Assembly: GCF_000177195.2 (NCBI RefSeq)
Contig: NC_015953.1
Span: forward strand, 248,001 to 312,000
Direction of reading: 5' to 3'
Source: Streptomyces sp. SirexAA-E
GTDB lineage: Bacteria; Actinomycetota; Actinomycetes; Streptomycetales; Streptomycetaceae
DNA: 64,000 nt
A program made the position numbers and the translations under genes. Below, in pieces: positions 35,428-46,970 of the stretch. The notes beneath the pieces were generated by a model. It was not told where the DNA came from and ran no database searches. It was given only the letters and a program-made list of their open reading frames with translations. The first letter of the stretch is position 1; each line of letters starts with the position of its first letter.

Positions 35428-36939
35428 TCAGGCCGGTGCCGTGGAGAAGCGGTTCCGTAGCTCCCGCTTGAGGATCTTGCCGCTGGCGTTGCGCGGGAGC
35501 TCGTCGACGAACAGGACCTTCTTGGGTGCCTTGAAGTGGGCCAGCTGCTCACGCGCGTGCTCGATCAGTTCCTGCTCCGTGACCGCCGCCCGGAGGACGA
35601 CGATCGCGGTGACCGCCTCGATCCAGCGTGCGTCGGGCAGCCCCACCACCGCGGTCTCGGCCACCGCCGGGTGGGTGTACAGGGCGTCCTCCACCTGGCG
35701 GGAGGCGACGAGGACACCGCCGGAGTTGATGACGTCCTTCACCCGGTCGACCACGGTGAAGTAGCCGTCGCCGTCGCGTACCGCGAGGTCGCCGGAGTGG
35801 AACCAGCCGTCGCGGAACGCCTCCGCGCTCTCGTCGGGTTTGTCCCAGTAGCCCTGGCACAGCTGGGGCGAGCGGTAGACCACCTCGCCGACCGTCCCGT
35901 CGGGCACCCTGGCGCCCTCCTCGTCGACGACCTCGGCCTCGACGAAGAGCACCGGGCGGCCGCAGGAGTCCATGCGGCCGTCGTGCTCGGCAGGGCCCAG
36001 GACCATGGCGAGCGGCCCGATCTCGCTCTGTCCGAAGCAGTTGTAGAACGCCAGCTCCGGCAGTCGGGCACGCAGGCGTTCCAGTACCGGCACCGGCATG
36101 ATCGACGCCCCGTAGTACGCCTTGCGGAGGGCGCCGAGCTCACGGGTGGCGAAGTCCGGGTGGTTGGCGAGGCCGATCCAGACGGTCGGCGGGGCGAAGA
36201 GGCTGTCCGCCTCTCCGGCCTCGACGAGGTCGAGGATCCGGCCCGCGTCGGGGGCGTCCAGGATGGTGTTCTCGGCTCCCACCGCGAGATAGGGCAGGAG
36301 GAAGACGTGCATCTGCGCGGAGTGGTACAGCGGCAGCGAGTGGACGGGCCGGTCGGTGGCGCGCAGGTCGAGCGCGGTGACGGCGCTGACGTACTCGTGG
36401 ACCAGTGCTCCGTGCGTCATCATCGCGCCCTTGGGCTGTGCGGTGGTGCCGGACGTGTACAGCAGCTGTACGAGGTCGTCGGCGCCCGGGGCGTGTCCGG
36501 TCAGGAAGGGGCGGGGGGTGTCGAGTGCGCCGAGGAGCGAGTCGGGGGCGTCGCGCAGCGCGCGCACGGCGTACGCCGAGGGGATGCGCGGGGCCAGGTC
36601 GGGGTCGGTGAGGACCAGGGAGCTCCCCGACTGGCCGAGGATGTACGCGAGGTCCTCGCCCGTGAGGTTCTGGTTGACCGGCACGTGGATCAGTCCGGCG
36701 CGGGCGCAGGCGAGATAGGCGATCAGGTAGACGTCGGAGTTGTGGGCGTAGGAGGCGACCCGGTCGCCCGGGCGCAGGCCGTGTTCGGCGGTGAGTACGG
36801 CGGCCGCCGTACCGACCGCCGTGTCCAGGGCCTGGTAGGTCCAGGTCCGGTCGGCGTACCGCACGGCGGTGCGCCCGGGGGTGCGCCGTGCGCTGCGTGC
36901 CACTACACCGTCGACCGTGCTGCTGCGTACACCGTTCAT
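35428..36939 (-). CDS. AMP-dependent acyl-CoA synthetase, 503 aa
   Basis: A fatty/aryl acyl-CoA synthetase of the ANL superfamily. The P-loop motif is LLYTSGTTAQPKGAMMTHG (about 159-177). The A5 region reads YNCFGQSEIGPLAMVLG, A7 is WFHSGDLAVRDGDGYF, A8 is VDRVKDVINSGGVLVASRQV, and the catalytic A10 Lys is in PRNASGKILKREL. All key residues are present. The chain specificity is not readable. It converges on paaK and lies 99 bp after the ChaA-like gene on the same strand. ATG at 36939 is the start. Confidence 0.94.
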   Translation of the reverse strand: MNGVRSSTVDGVVARSARRTPGRTAVRYADRTWTYQALDTAVGTAAAVLTAEHGLRPGDRVASYAHNSDVYLIAYLACARAGLIHVPVNQNLTGEDLAYILGQSGSSLVLTDPDLAPRIPSAYAVRALRDAPDSLLGALDTPRPFLTGHAPGADDLVQLLYTSGTTAQPKGAMMTHGALVHEYVSAVTALDLRATDRPVHSLPLYHSAQMHVFLLPYLAVGAENTILDAPDAGRILDLVEAGEADSLFAPPTVWIGLANHPDFATRELGALRKAYYGASIMPVPVLERLRARLPELAFYNCFGQSEIGPLAMVLGPAEHDGRMDSCGRPVLFVEAEVVDEEGARVPDGTVGEVVYRSPQLCQGYWDKPDESAEAFRDGWFHSGDLAVRDGDGYFTVVDRVKDVINSGGVLVASRQVEDALYTHPAVAETAVVGLPDARWIEAVTAIVVLRAAVTEQELIEHAREQLAHFKAPKKVLFVDELPRNASGKILKRELRNRFSTAPA

Positions 36940-37038
36940 GGCGTGATCCTGGGTGGCCGGGCGTCAGGGGTCAAGGGGCCGGACGGACCCGCGCGGCGCA
37001 CGGGCGCGGTGTGCGGACACGGCGATGTGCCGGAGGGG

Positions 37039-38145
37039 TCAGGGGCTGATCGCCAGGAAGACGAAAGCGGCGAAGATCGCCAGATGCACGCCGCCCTGGA
37101 GCAGGGTCGCACGGCCGGGTACGACGGTCAGGGCGCCCACCACGACGGTAAGCACCAGCAGCACCATGTGCGTGGCGCCCAGCCCGAGGTGCAGCGGTCC
37201 GTCCAGCCAGATGGAGGCGAGCGCGATGGTGGGGATGGTGAGGCCGATGCTGGCCATCGCCGAGCCGAGGGCCAGGTTGAGACTGGTCTGCACCCGTTCG
37301 CGCCGTGCGGCCCGTACGGCGGCGAGCGTCTCCGGCAGCAGGACCAGGAGTGCGATGACGACGCCGACCACCGCCTGCGGCATGCCGACGGCGTCGACGC
37401 CCGATTCGACGGCCGGCGAGACCGACTTGGCGTTGCCGACGACCGCGACGAGTGCCACCAGCAGCATGATCAGGCTGAGCGTGGTCTCCCTGCGGCCGGG
37501 CAGGGCGCTCGGGTCGTCGTCCGGGCGGAGCCGGCCGTCCTGGGTGAGCGGCAGGAAGTACTCGCGGTGCCGGACGGTCTGCACGGCGACGAACAGTCCG
37601 TACAGCAGCAGGGAGGCGACGGCTGCGAAGCCGAGCTGCGCCGGGGAGAACTCCGGGCCCCGCTTTCCGATGGTGAAGGTCGGCAGCACGAGACTGAGGG
37701 TGGCGAGGGTCGCCACCGTCGCCAGCGCCGCGCCGGTCCCCTCCGCGTTGAAGACGGCGACCCGGCTGCGTACGGCCCCGACCAGGAGGCAGATGCCCAC
37801 GATGCCGTTGCAGGTGATCATGACGGCCGCGAAGACCGTGTCGCGGGCCAGGGACGACGCCTTCGGACCTCCGTCGATCATGAGGGTGACGATCAGGGCC
37901 ACCTCGATGACGGTCACGGCGACGGCGAGGATCAGGGAGCCGTAAGGGTCACCGACCCGGTGGGCGACGACCTCGGCGTGGTGGACGGCGGCGAGTACGG
38001 AGCCCGCGAGGCAGAGCGCGATCAGGGCGACGGCGACCGGGCCCAGGTCGCGTCCCCAGCTCAGCGCGAGGACCAGTGCCGCGATCACCGGCACCGCGAC
38101 GGTCCACCGGTCGGCCAGGGCCCGTGCCGTCGCGCTCGCGTTCAT
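37039..38145 (-). CDS. ChaA-like calcium/sodium:proton antiporter, 368 aa
   Basis: An integral membrane protein with about 11 helices, made of two inverted CaCA repeats. The alpha-repeat motifs are SLILAVAVTVIEVALIVTLM and TLNLA-type LNLALGSAMASIGLTIPTIA; the acidic ion-site residues are the Glu in VTVIEVAL and the second-repeat VIALLVLLPETLAAV. The length and order match E. coli ChaA (Ca2+ or Na+/H+ exchange). It would sit in the cytoplasmic membrane. The ATG at 38145 is supported by the start of homology. An 18 bp palindrome is 78-95 bp upstream. Confidence 0.9.
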   Translation of the reverse strand: MNASATARALADRWTVAVPVIAALVLALSWGRDLGPVAVALIALCLAGSVLAAVHHAEVVAHRVGDPYGSLILAVAVTVIEVALIVTLMIDGGPKASSLARDTVFAAVMITCNGIVGICLLVGAVRSRVAVFNAEGTGAALATVATLATLSLVLPTFTIGKRGPEFSPAQLGFAAVASLLLYGLFVAVQTVRHREYFLPLTQDGRLRPDDDPSALPGRRETTLSLIMLLVALVAVVGNAKSVSPAVESGVDAVGMPQAVVGVVIALLVLLPETLAAVRAARRERVQTSLNLALGSAMASIGLTIPTIALASIWLDGPLHLGLGATHMVLLVLTVVVGALTVVPGRATLLQGGVHLAIFAAFVFLAISP

Positions 38146-38222
38146 GGCCCACAGGCTGCCAGAGGGCGCCGGGGATCGCCCGGTGGACATGGCGCGGGGG
38201 CGGTGAATCTCGCCGGGGGTCG

Positions 38223-38240
38223 GGTTCGCGGTCGCGAACC
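38223..38240. promoter_or_regulatory. 18-bp palindrome upstream of the ChaA-like gene
   Basis: GGTTCGCG (38223-38230) and CGCGAACC (38233-38240) are perfect 8 bp inverted arms with a 2 bp spacer. The site lies in the divergent gap between the ChaA-like and serine hydrolase genes and fits a dimeric repressor site. The regulator is unknown. Confidence 0.55.
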
Positions 38241-38369
38241 AGACCCGGCCACGGTCCGGCACCGCAGCTGATTACCCGTCAGGTTCTTTGTCCGGCCAAG
38301 GGCGTACGGGACGGCGGGGCCGACAGTAATCTCTGCCTCGGCAGGAAGTTTCACACTCGGACCGGGTTT

Positions 38370-38384
38370 CGAAAGTTACTTTCG
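38370..38384. promoter_or_regulatory. CGAAAG-TTA-CTTTCG palindrome upstream of the serine hydrolase
   Basis: A perfect 6-3-6 palindrome ends 41 bp before the serine hydrolase start. A half-like element, GGAAGTTTC, lies just upstream at 38344-38352. The CGAAA...TTTCG form resembles operators of LacI-family repressors that control Streptomyces glycosidase genes, and a similar site precedes the xylanase gene in this window. Confidence 0.6.
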
Positions 38385-38425
38385 CGCCGGTGTCGCGCCG
38401 ACGCCACGAGGGGAAGGGGTTCCGG

Positions 38426-40288
38426 ATGACCGGGTACGTGTCGGGCGGGGGAATGAGCCGCCGGAGGCTGGGCGGCGGGATACTGGCGCTGGGCGGAGCG
38501 CTCGCGCTCGCGCCGGTCCCCTTCGCGCGGGTGGCCGGGTCCGCGGAGGGGGCGGAGCGGGGAGGCGGATCCGCCGGCACACCATCGGCCACCGGGACGG
38601 GCATGGGATCAGGGCCGCACAGACCCACACTGAGCCGGGGTCCGGCCGCGCGGGCCGGCCTCCTCCAGGAGCAGCTCGACCTGCTCGTGACCGACGCGGA
38701 GAAGTATCTGACCGGCTCCCCCGAGCACCCGTGGTACGCCGGTGCGGTCCTGCTGGCCGGGCGCGGCGGCACCGTCGCCCTGCACCGGCCGATCGGCAAG
38801 GCGGTGCGCTACGCGGCGTACGACGAGAAGACCGACACCGGAGTGGAGTTCCCCGCCGACCGGCAGATTCCCATGGCCCGGGACACGGTCTTCGACCTGG
38901 CGTCGGTGTCGAAGCTCTTCACCTCGATCCTCGCCGTGCAGCAGATCGAGCGGGGCCGGCTGGAGCTGGAGGCCACGGTCGCCTCGTACCTCCCGGACTT
39001 CGCGGGCGGTGGCAAGCAGGACATCACCGTCCGTCAGCTGCTGACCCACACCTCGGGTTTCCGGTCATGGATCCCGCTGTACGGCGAGCCGACCCGGGAG
39101 GGCAAGCTCCGGCTGCTGTGGAACGAGGTCCCGGCGTCCGCTCCCGGCACGGTGTACCTCTACTCCGACCTCAACCTCATCTCGCTCCAGCTGGTTCTGG
39201 AGAAGATCACCGGCCGCACCCAGGACGTACTGCTCCGCGAGGAGATCACCGCTCCGCTGGGGATGCGCCGCACCCGCTACAACCCACCCGCCTCGTGGAA
39301 GCCGAAGATCGCCGCGACCGAGGACGCGCGACTGCCGTGGTCGGGCCTGGAGCGCGGTCTGGTCTGGGGCGAGGTGCACGACGAGAACGCGTACAGCCTC
39401 GACGGGGTGGCGGGCCACGCGGGCGTCTTCTCCTGCGCCTGGGACCTCGCCGTGCTGGCCCGCACACTGCTCAACGGCGGCGTCTACGGCCGCTCACGGA
39501 TCCTGTCCGAAGAGTCGGTGGAGCTGCTGTTCACCGACTTCAACACCGCTTTCCCCGGCGACGCCCACGGGCTGGGCTTCGAGCTCTACCAGCACTGGTA
39601 CATGGGTGCCATGGCCACGCCCCGTACTGCGGGACACACCGGTTTCACCGGCACCAGCCTCGTCCTGGATCCGTCGACGGACTCGTTCCTGATCGTCCTG
39701 GGCAACTCGGTGCACCCGGTGCGCACCTGGCGCTCCGGCAGCGCGCCGCGGGTCGCCACCGCCAACCGGATGGCGCGTGCGGTGCCCGTCCAGCCCGCCC
39801 ACGGCGGCGTCGCGTGGTTCTCCGGCATGGAGAGCGCGGCCACCACCACGCTGGCGCTGCCCGCGCTGCGCCCCGCCTCCTCCCGTGCGGTGCTGAGCTG
39901 CGCGCTGTGGTGGGACACGGAACCGGCGTCGGACTTCCTGTTCCTGGAGGCGTCCGGCGACGGCGGGGCCACCTGGCGGCCGGTGCCGTTCACCACCCGG
40001 GCGACGGGCAACGGCGGGGCTCCCGGCACGCCTCGTCCGCATCCGGAGGGCTCGGTGTCCGGCTGGTCGGGCCGCGTCTGGCACCGGCTGGAGGCGGACC
40101 TGGCCGCCTGGCGCGGCACCGAGGTGCGGCTGCGCTGGCGCTGCACGACCGACCAGCTGTACGTCGGACGCGGCGTGTACGTGGACGCGGTCCGGGTCGA
40201 GGACGGTGGACGCACCCTCTTCGACGGTGAGAGGCCCGCGGACGCGCGCCGCGTCAAGGTCTCCGGATGGGCCGTGTCCGCCGACTGA
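38426..40288 (+). CDS. exported serine hydrolase (beta-lactamase/transpeptidase fold), 620 aa
   Basis: A twin-arginine-like signal (SRRRLGGGILALGGALALAP, residues 11-30) is followed by a beta-lactamase-like domain (about 95-430). The catalytic Ser160-x-x-Lys163 is in FDLASVSKLFTS, the Tyr is in YLYSDLN (Tyr246), and the third motif is the HTGFTGTS region. Such proteins are esterases, DD-peptidases or amide hydrolases. The C-terminal 190 residues form a beta-sandwich of carbohydrate-binding style. GGGAAGGGG precedes the ATG at good spacing. The substrate is not known; the palindrome upstream suggests sugar-linked control. Confidence 0.9.
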   Translation: MTGYVSGGGMSRRRLGGGILALGGALALAPVPFARVAGSAEGAERGGGSAGTPSATGTGMGSGPHRPTLSRGPAARAGLLQEQLDLLVTDAEKYLTGSPEHPWYAGAVLLAGRGGTVALHRPIGKAVRYAAYDEKTDTGVEFPADRQIPMARDTVFDLASVSKLFTSILAVQQIERGRLELEATVASYLPDFAGGGKQDITVRQLLTHTSGFRSWIPLYGEPTREGKLRLLWNEVPASAPGTVYLYSDLNLISLQLVLEKITGRTQDVLLREEITAPLGMRRTRYNPPASWKPKIAATEDARLPWSGLERGLVWGEVHDENAYSLDGVAGHAGVFSCAWDLAVLARTLLNGGVYGRSRILSEESVELLFTDFNTAFPGDAHGLGFELYQHWYMGAMATPRTAGHTGFTGTSLVLDPSTDSFLIVLGNSVHPVRTWRSGSAPRVATANRMARAVPVQPAHGGVAWFSGMESAATTTLALPALRPASSRAVLSCALWWDTEPASDFLFLEASGDGGATWRPVPFTTRATGNGGAPGTPRPHPEGSVSGWSGRVWHRLEADLAAWRGTEVRLRWRCTTDQLYVGRGVYVDAVRVEDGGRTLFDGERPADARRVKVSGWAVSAD

Positions 40289-40339
40289 ACCGGGCTCGAA
40301 CCGGTGACCGGGCGGGCACCGGCTGCTTGGATGGCCGCC

Positions 40340-42854
<2,515 letters not shown>

Positions 42855-42921
42855 GCACGAGGCGCCCTTCGCCGGGACGGGCGCGGTGGGACCCGCAGCC
42901 GCCCCGCCCGTCCCGATGTCA

Positions 42922-42952
42922 GCCCCGCCCGGTTCCGCAGGCCGGGCGGGGC
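42922..42952. terminator. terminator between xylanase and the desaturase-like gene
   Basis: GCCCCGCCCGG (42922-42932) and CCGGGCGGGGC (42942-42952) form a perfect 11 bp stem with a 9 nt loop, 68 bp after the xylanase stop and in a convergent gap. Confidence 0.75.
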
Positions 42953-43042
42953 GGTCCGCGTCGGCACCCCGCCCACGGCCCGACCCTCACCCTGAAGTTG
43001 AGCTGGAGGGAAAGCCGTACCCGGCCCCAGGTGGCCGTCCGT

Positions 43043-44620
43043 TCAGCGGCCCAGCGCCGCCATGGCCGCGTTGTGCCCGGGCACCCCGCTGACCCCGCCC
43101 CCGCGGGCGGCGCCCGCACCGCACAGCAGGACGTTGGCGTGCGCGGTCTCCACGCCCCACCGGCCGCCCGCCCCGGTGGCGTACGGAAAGGAGAGGTCTC
43201 CGTGGAAGATGTGGCCGCCGGGCAGGCCCAGGTCCCGTTCCAGGTCGAGCGGGGACTTCGCCTCGATGCACGGCCGGCCGTCCCCGTCGAAGGCCAGGCA
43301 CTCGGCGAGCGGCTCCTCCAGATGGGCGTCGAGCTGCGCGAGCGTCGCGTCCAGCAGGGCCGCCCGGGCCGTCCTGTTGTCCGCGGCGAAGAGCCGTGCG
43401 GGGGTGTGCAGGCCGAAGAGGGTGAGGGTGTGGTACCCGCGGGCCGCGAGTCCGGGGCCGAGGATCGAGGGGTCGGTCAGCGAATGGCAGTAGATCTCGG
43501 ACGGTGGAGCGGCGGGCAGCCGTCCGGCCGCCGCCTCCCGGTAGGCGTCGGCCAACTGCCCGTATCCCTCGGCCACGTGGAGCGTCCCGGCGAACGCCTG
43601 CCGCGGGTCGACGGACCGGTCGCGCAGCTGGGGCAACCGCGTGAGCAGCATGTTCACCTTCAGCTGCGCGCCTTCGGCGGCCGGCGCGGGCGGTGCTTCG
43701 CCCAGAAGCGCGGCCAGCGTCTGCGGCGAGGCGTTGACGAGGACCCTGCGGGCGGCGACGACCTGTTCACCGTCCGCCGAGCGGACGGTGACCTCGGCGC
43801 GGGTGCCGTCGGTCTCGATGCGGGTGACCTCGTGCAGGACCCTGATCTCGGCCCCCGCCGCCCGTGCCGCACCGGCCAGGGCGTCGGTGAGCGCGCCCAT
43901 GCCTCCGACCGGGACGTCCCAGTCCCCGGTGGAGCCGCCGATCACGTGGTACAGGAAGCAGCGGTTCTGGACCAGGGACGGATCGTGGGCGTCGGCGAAG
44001 GTGCCGATCAGCGCGTCGGTGAGGACGACTCCGCGGACCAGGTCGTCCCTGAAGTTCCGCTCGACGACGGCACCGATCGGCTCCTCGAACAACGCGCGCC
44101 AGGCGTCCCGGTCGTCGACTCGGGCCCGCAGGGCGTCACGGTCCGGCAGTGGCTCGGTGAGCGTCGGGAAGACCCGCTCGGCGACCCGCCGGGTCATCCC
44201 GTAGAACCGCTGCCAGGCCTCGTACTCCCGGTCGTCGCCGGTGAGGGCGGCGAAGGAGTCCCGGGTGCCCTCCCCGCCGACGAGCAGTCCCGTGTGCCTC
44301 CCGCCGCGTACGGCCGGGGTGTACGACGAGACGGAGCGTTTGCGCACCGCGAAGTCGAGACCCAGGTCGTCGACGATCTTCTGCGGCAGCAGCGAGACGA
44401 GGTAGGAGTAGCGCGAGAGCCGGGCGTCCACCCCGTCGAACGCCTGGGCGGAGACGGCCGCGCCGCCGGTACCGGCGAGGCGCTCCAGGACGAGGACGGA
44501 CTGCCCGGCGCGGGCCAGGTAGGCGGCGGCGACCAAGCCGTTGTGGCCGCCGCCGACGATCACCGCGTCGTAGCGGCCGTACGCGGGCGGGCCGGGGGTG
44601 TGGGTCTCGTCTGCGGACAT
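43043..44620 (-). CDS. phytoene-desaturase-family FAD oxidoreductase, 525 aa
   Basis: The Rossmann start YDAVIVGGGHNGLVAAAYLA (residues 17-36) with ERLAGTGGAAVSAQAF is the FAD site of the CrtI/phytoene desaturase superfamily. A C-terminal FAD motif, NVLLCGAGAARGGGVSGVPG, is also present. Other members oxidise carotenoids, retinol or polyunsaturated substrates; no carotenoid genes are near, so the substrate is open. The ATG at 44620 has a short gap from GAAGGG. It is on the same strand as the downstream kinase, with 67 bp between them. Confidence 0.88.
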   Translation of the reverse strand: MSADETHTPGPPAYGRYDAVIVGGGHNGLVAAAYLARAGQSVLVLERLAGTGGAAVSAQAFDGVDARLSRYSYLVSLLPQKIVDDLGLDFAVRKRSVSSYTPAVRGGRHTGLLVGGEGTRDSFAALTGDDREYEAWQRFYGMTRRVAERVFPTLTEPLPDRDALRARVDDRDAWRALFEEPIGAVVERNFRDDLVRGVVLTDALIGTFADAHDPSLVQNRCFLYHVIGGSTGDWDVPVGGMGALTDALAGAARAAGAEIRVLHEVTRIETDGTRAEVTVRSADGEQVVAARRVLVNASPQTLAALLGEAPPAPAAEGAQLKVNMLLTRLPQLRDRSVDPRQAFAGTLHVAEGYGQLADAYREAAAGRLPAAPPSEIYCHSLTDPSILGPGLAARGYHTLTLFGLHTPARLFAADNRTARAALLDATLAQLDAHLEEPLAECLAFDGDGRPCIEAKSPLDLERDLGLPGGHIFHGDLSFPYATGAGGRWGVETAHANVLLCGAGAARGGGVSGVPGHNAAMAALGR

Positions 44621-44647
44621 GTCCCTTCGTAACACGCCTCGCTCGCA

Positions 44648-44664
44648 CCCGGCCAGAGGCCGGG
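44648..44664 (-). terminator. short hairpin after the TPR-kinase gene
   Basis: CCCGGCC (44648-44654), a 3 nt loop and GGCCGGG (44658-44664) lie 24 bp after the kinase stop codon. A compact GC hairpin with triloop. Confidence 0.5.
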
Positions 44665-44687
44665 CGGCCCAGGAAGGGGACGGCGGC

Positions 44688-46943
44688 TCACGGTGTCGTG
44701 CCGTGCTGTCGGCGCACGGCCGCGACCTGCCGGTACAGCTCCACCGCCTCCGTGTCGCGGCCGAGCTGTTCCAGACAGTGCGCCTCGTCGTTGCGGCCGG
44801 CGAGGGTGTCGGGGTGCTCGGCGCCCAGGAGGCGTTCGCGGGCGTCGGCGACCTCGCGGTAGTCGGTGAGGGCCTCGGCCCATCGGCCCAGCCAGCCGAG
44901 GCCGACGGCGATCTCGCGTCTGCTGACGAGCGTGTCGGGGTGGTCGGGGCCCAGGACGCGTTCGCGGACGGCGCACACGTCGCGGGCCTCGTCCAGCGCC
45001 TCCTCCCAGCGTGCCATCCGTCCCAGGTTGACTCCGAGGCCGTGCCGGGCACGCAGGGTCTCGGGGTCCTCCGGTCCGCTGACGCGGGATCGGTCCTCGA
45101 CCAGCACGCGGTACAGCTCCAGCGCCTCGGCGCTGCGGCCCAGCCGCCCGAGGCTGATGCCGATCTCGTAGCGGGCGGCGAGGGTGTCCGGGTGGTCGGC
45201 CCCGAGCGCGGCGGCCCGGGCCCGGGCGACGTCACGGTAGGTCTCCAGCGCCTCCCCCCACCGGTCCAGCTGGCCGAGGGTGTACGCCACCTCGTAGAGG
45301 GTGACCAGCGTGTCGGGGTGTGCCGCGCCGAGCAGTCGGCTGCGGACCCCGACCACCTCGCGGGCCATCCGGTACGCGTCCTCCAGGCGGCCCAGCCTGC
45401 CCAGGTTGAAGGCCAGGTTGTGGCGGCAGCGCAGGGTGTCCGGGTGGTCCGGGCCCATGGTGCGTTCCCGGGAGGCGAGCACCGCGGCGTAGACCTGGTG
45501 GGCCTCGAAGTGCCGGCCGAGCTGTCCCAGGACGTACGCCGTCTCCTGCCGTGCCGCGAGCGTCTCCGGGTGGTCGGCGCCCAGGACGCGTTCGCGGCCG
45601 TCGGCCACCGTGCCGAACTCGCGCAGGGCTTGGGCGGCTTGTCCCATACGGCTGAGGGTGAACCCGATCTCGTAACGGCTGGCGAGGGTGTCGGGATGGT
45701 CGGGTCCGAGCGCGTGCTCGCGCGTCGCGGCGACCGACCGGTGGACCTCACCGGCCTCCGCCCAGTGGCCCAGACGGGCGAGGTCGAGGCCGGCGCTGTG
45801 CCGGCTGGCCAGGGTGGCGAGCAGTTCGGGCGACGGGGTGGCGCGCACGGTGCCCGCGGGCGGGAACACTCCGGACAGGGCCCGTGTCCGTGTCCCGGTC
45901 GTCCACGTCCCGGTGAGGCCCGCCGAGTGGTCGACCGGCGCGGTCCCCGGGGGTGCGGCACCGACGGCCTTGTGCCCTGTGGTCATGTTCCGGGTCCAGG
46001 GGGGCAGTGGGGGCTCGTGCGGGGCGGGGTGTGTGACGGGGACGGGCGGGGCGAGCAGGACACCTCCGGTGGCCGGCACCTGGGTCTGCCCGCCGGTCCG
46101 GCCGACGGCGATGCGCTGCCGCAGGTCGCCGGCGTCGGCGGGCCGGCCGTCGGGGGTCTTGGCGAGGAGGTCCAGCACGACCCGGTCGAAGAACCCCGGC
46201 AGGTCGGCCCGGTGGGTACGCAGGGGCTCGGGCTGCGTGTCGCGGTGTCCTACGAGGACCGCCCAGGCGTCCTCCTGGTCGAACGGGGGGACGCCGGTGG
46301 CGATCTCGTACAGCACGCAGCCCAGGGAGTACAGGTCGCTGCGGTGGTCGACGTCCTCTCCGCTGATCTGCTCGGGCGACATGTAGTGCGGGGTACCCAT
46401 GGCGATGCCGGTGCCGGTGAGACGCGAGGTGAATCCGATGTCGTGCCCGAGCCGGGCTATGCCGAAGTCGCAGATCTTCACCGTGCCGTCGGGCAGCCGC
46501 ATGATGTTGGCGGGCTTGAGGTCCCGGTGCACGATGCCCTGCTGGTGGGTGTAGCCGAGGGCGTCGGCGACCTGTTCCGCGATGTCGACGACGTCGGGCA
46601 CCGGCAGCGGATGCTGCCGGTTGTCCTCTAGGAGCTGACTGAGATTGCGCCCTTCCAGCAGTTCCATGACGAGGTAGAGGACTCCCTCCGACTCGCCGAA
46701 GTCGTGCACGACGGTGACGCCCCGGTGTTGCAGGGAGGCCGCCACCCGCGCCTCGCGGCGGAAGCGTTCGCGCAGGACACGGGTGAAGGACCGGTCCTGC
46801 TCAGGGCCCATCGGTTTGAGGCATTTGACGGCGACCTGCCGGCCCAGGGACTCGTCACGGGCACGCCACACCTCGCCCATGCCGCCGCGTCCGATCAGAT
46901 CGAGCAGCCGGTACCGGCTCTGGAGCAGCCTGGTCTCCGCCAT
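44688..46943 (-). CDS. serine/threonine protein kinase fused to TPR repeats, 751 aa
   Basis: A Hanks-type kinase domain (about 11-275): glycine loop LIGRGGMGEVWRARDESLGR, Lys in VAVKCLK, catalytic loop VHRDLKPANIM, DFGIARL, and TGIAMGTPHYMSPEQ. All catalytic residues are present. A Pro-rich linker (about 280-345) leads to 9-10 TPR units of the kinesin-light-chain type, with repeated LGPDHPDTLxxR steps (about 345-745). No membrane helix or PASTA domain is seen, so this is a cytosolic kinase with a protein-binding array. In Streptomyces such proteins control development or metabolism. Substrates are unknown. Confidence 0.94.
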   Translation of the reverse strand: MAETRLLQSRYRLLDLIGRGGMGEVWRARDESLGRQVAVKCLKPMGPEQDRSFTRVLRERFRREARVAASLQHRGVTVVHDFGESEGVLYLVMELLEGRNLSQLLEDNRQHPLPVPDVVDIAEQVADALGYTHQQGIVHRDLKPANIMRLPDGTVKICDFGIARLGHDIGFTSRLTGTGIAMGTPHYMSPEQISGEDVDHRSDLYSLGCVLYEIATGVPPFDQEDAWAVLVGHRDTQPEPLRTHRADLPGFFDRVVLDLLAKTPDGRPADAGDLRQRIAVGRTGGQTQVPATGGVLLAPPVPVTHPAPHEPPLPPWTRNMTTGHKAVGAAPPGTAPVDHSAGLTGTWTTGTRTRALSGVFPPAGTVRATPSPELLATLASRHSAGLDLARLGHWAEAGEVHRSVAATREHALGPDHPDTLASRYEIGFTLSRMGQAAQALREFGTVADGRERVLGADHPETLAARQETAYVLGQLGRHFEAHQVYAAVLASRERTMGPDHPDTLRCRHNLAFNLGRLGRLEDAYRMAREVVGVRSRLLGAAHPDTLVTLYEVAYTLGQLDRWGEALETYRDVARARAAALGADHPDTLAARYEIGISLGRLGRSAEALELYRVLVEDRSRVSGPEDPETLRARHGLGVNLGRMARWEEALDEARDVCAVRERVLGPDHPDTLVSRREIAVGLGWLGRWAEALTDYREVADARERLLGAEHPDTLAGRNDEAHCLEQLGRDTEAVELYRQVAAVRRQHGTTP

Positions 46944-46970
46944 CTCCCGCAGTCGCCCCCGTCGTGTCGC

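Noticed and set aside
43043..45961. A minus-strand frame of 972 codons joining the desaturase to sequence upstream
   Set aside because: The upstream 440 codons are the wrong frame of the TPR kinase; the real desaturase starts at 44620.
45000..46000. Repeated GGGTGGTCGG-type sequences as DNA repeats
   Set aside because: They encode the recurrent HPDTL steps of the TPR array and so are protein-level repeats.
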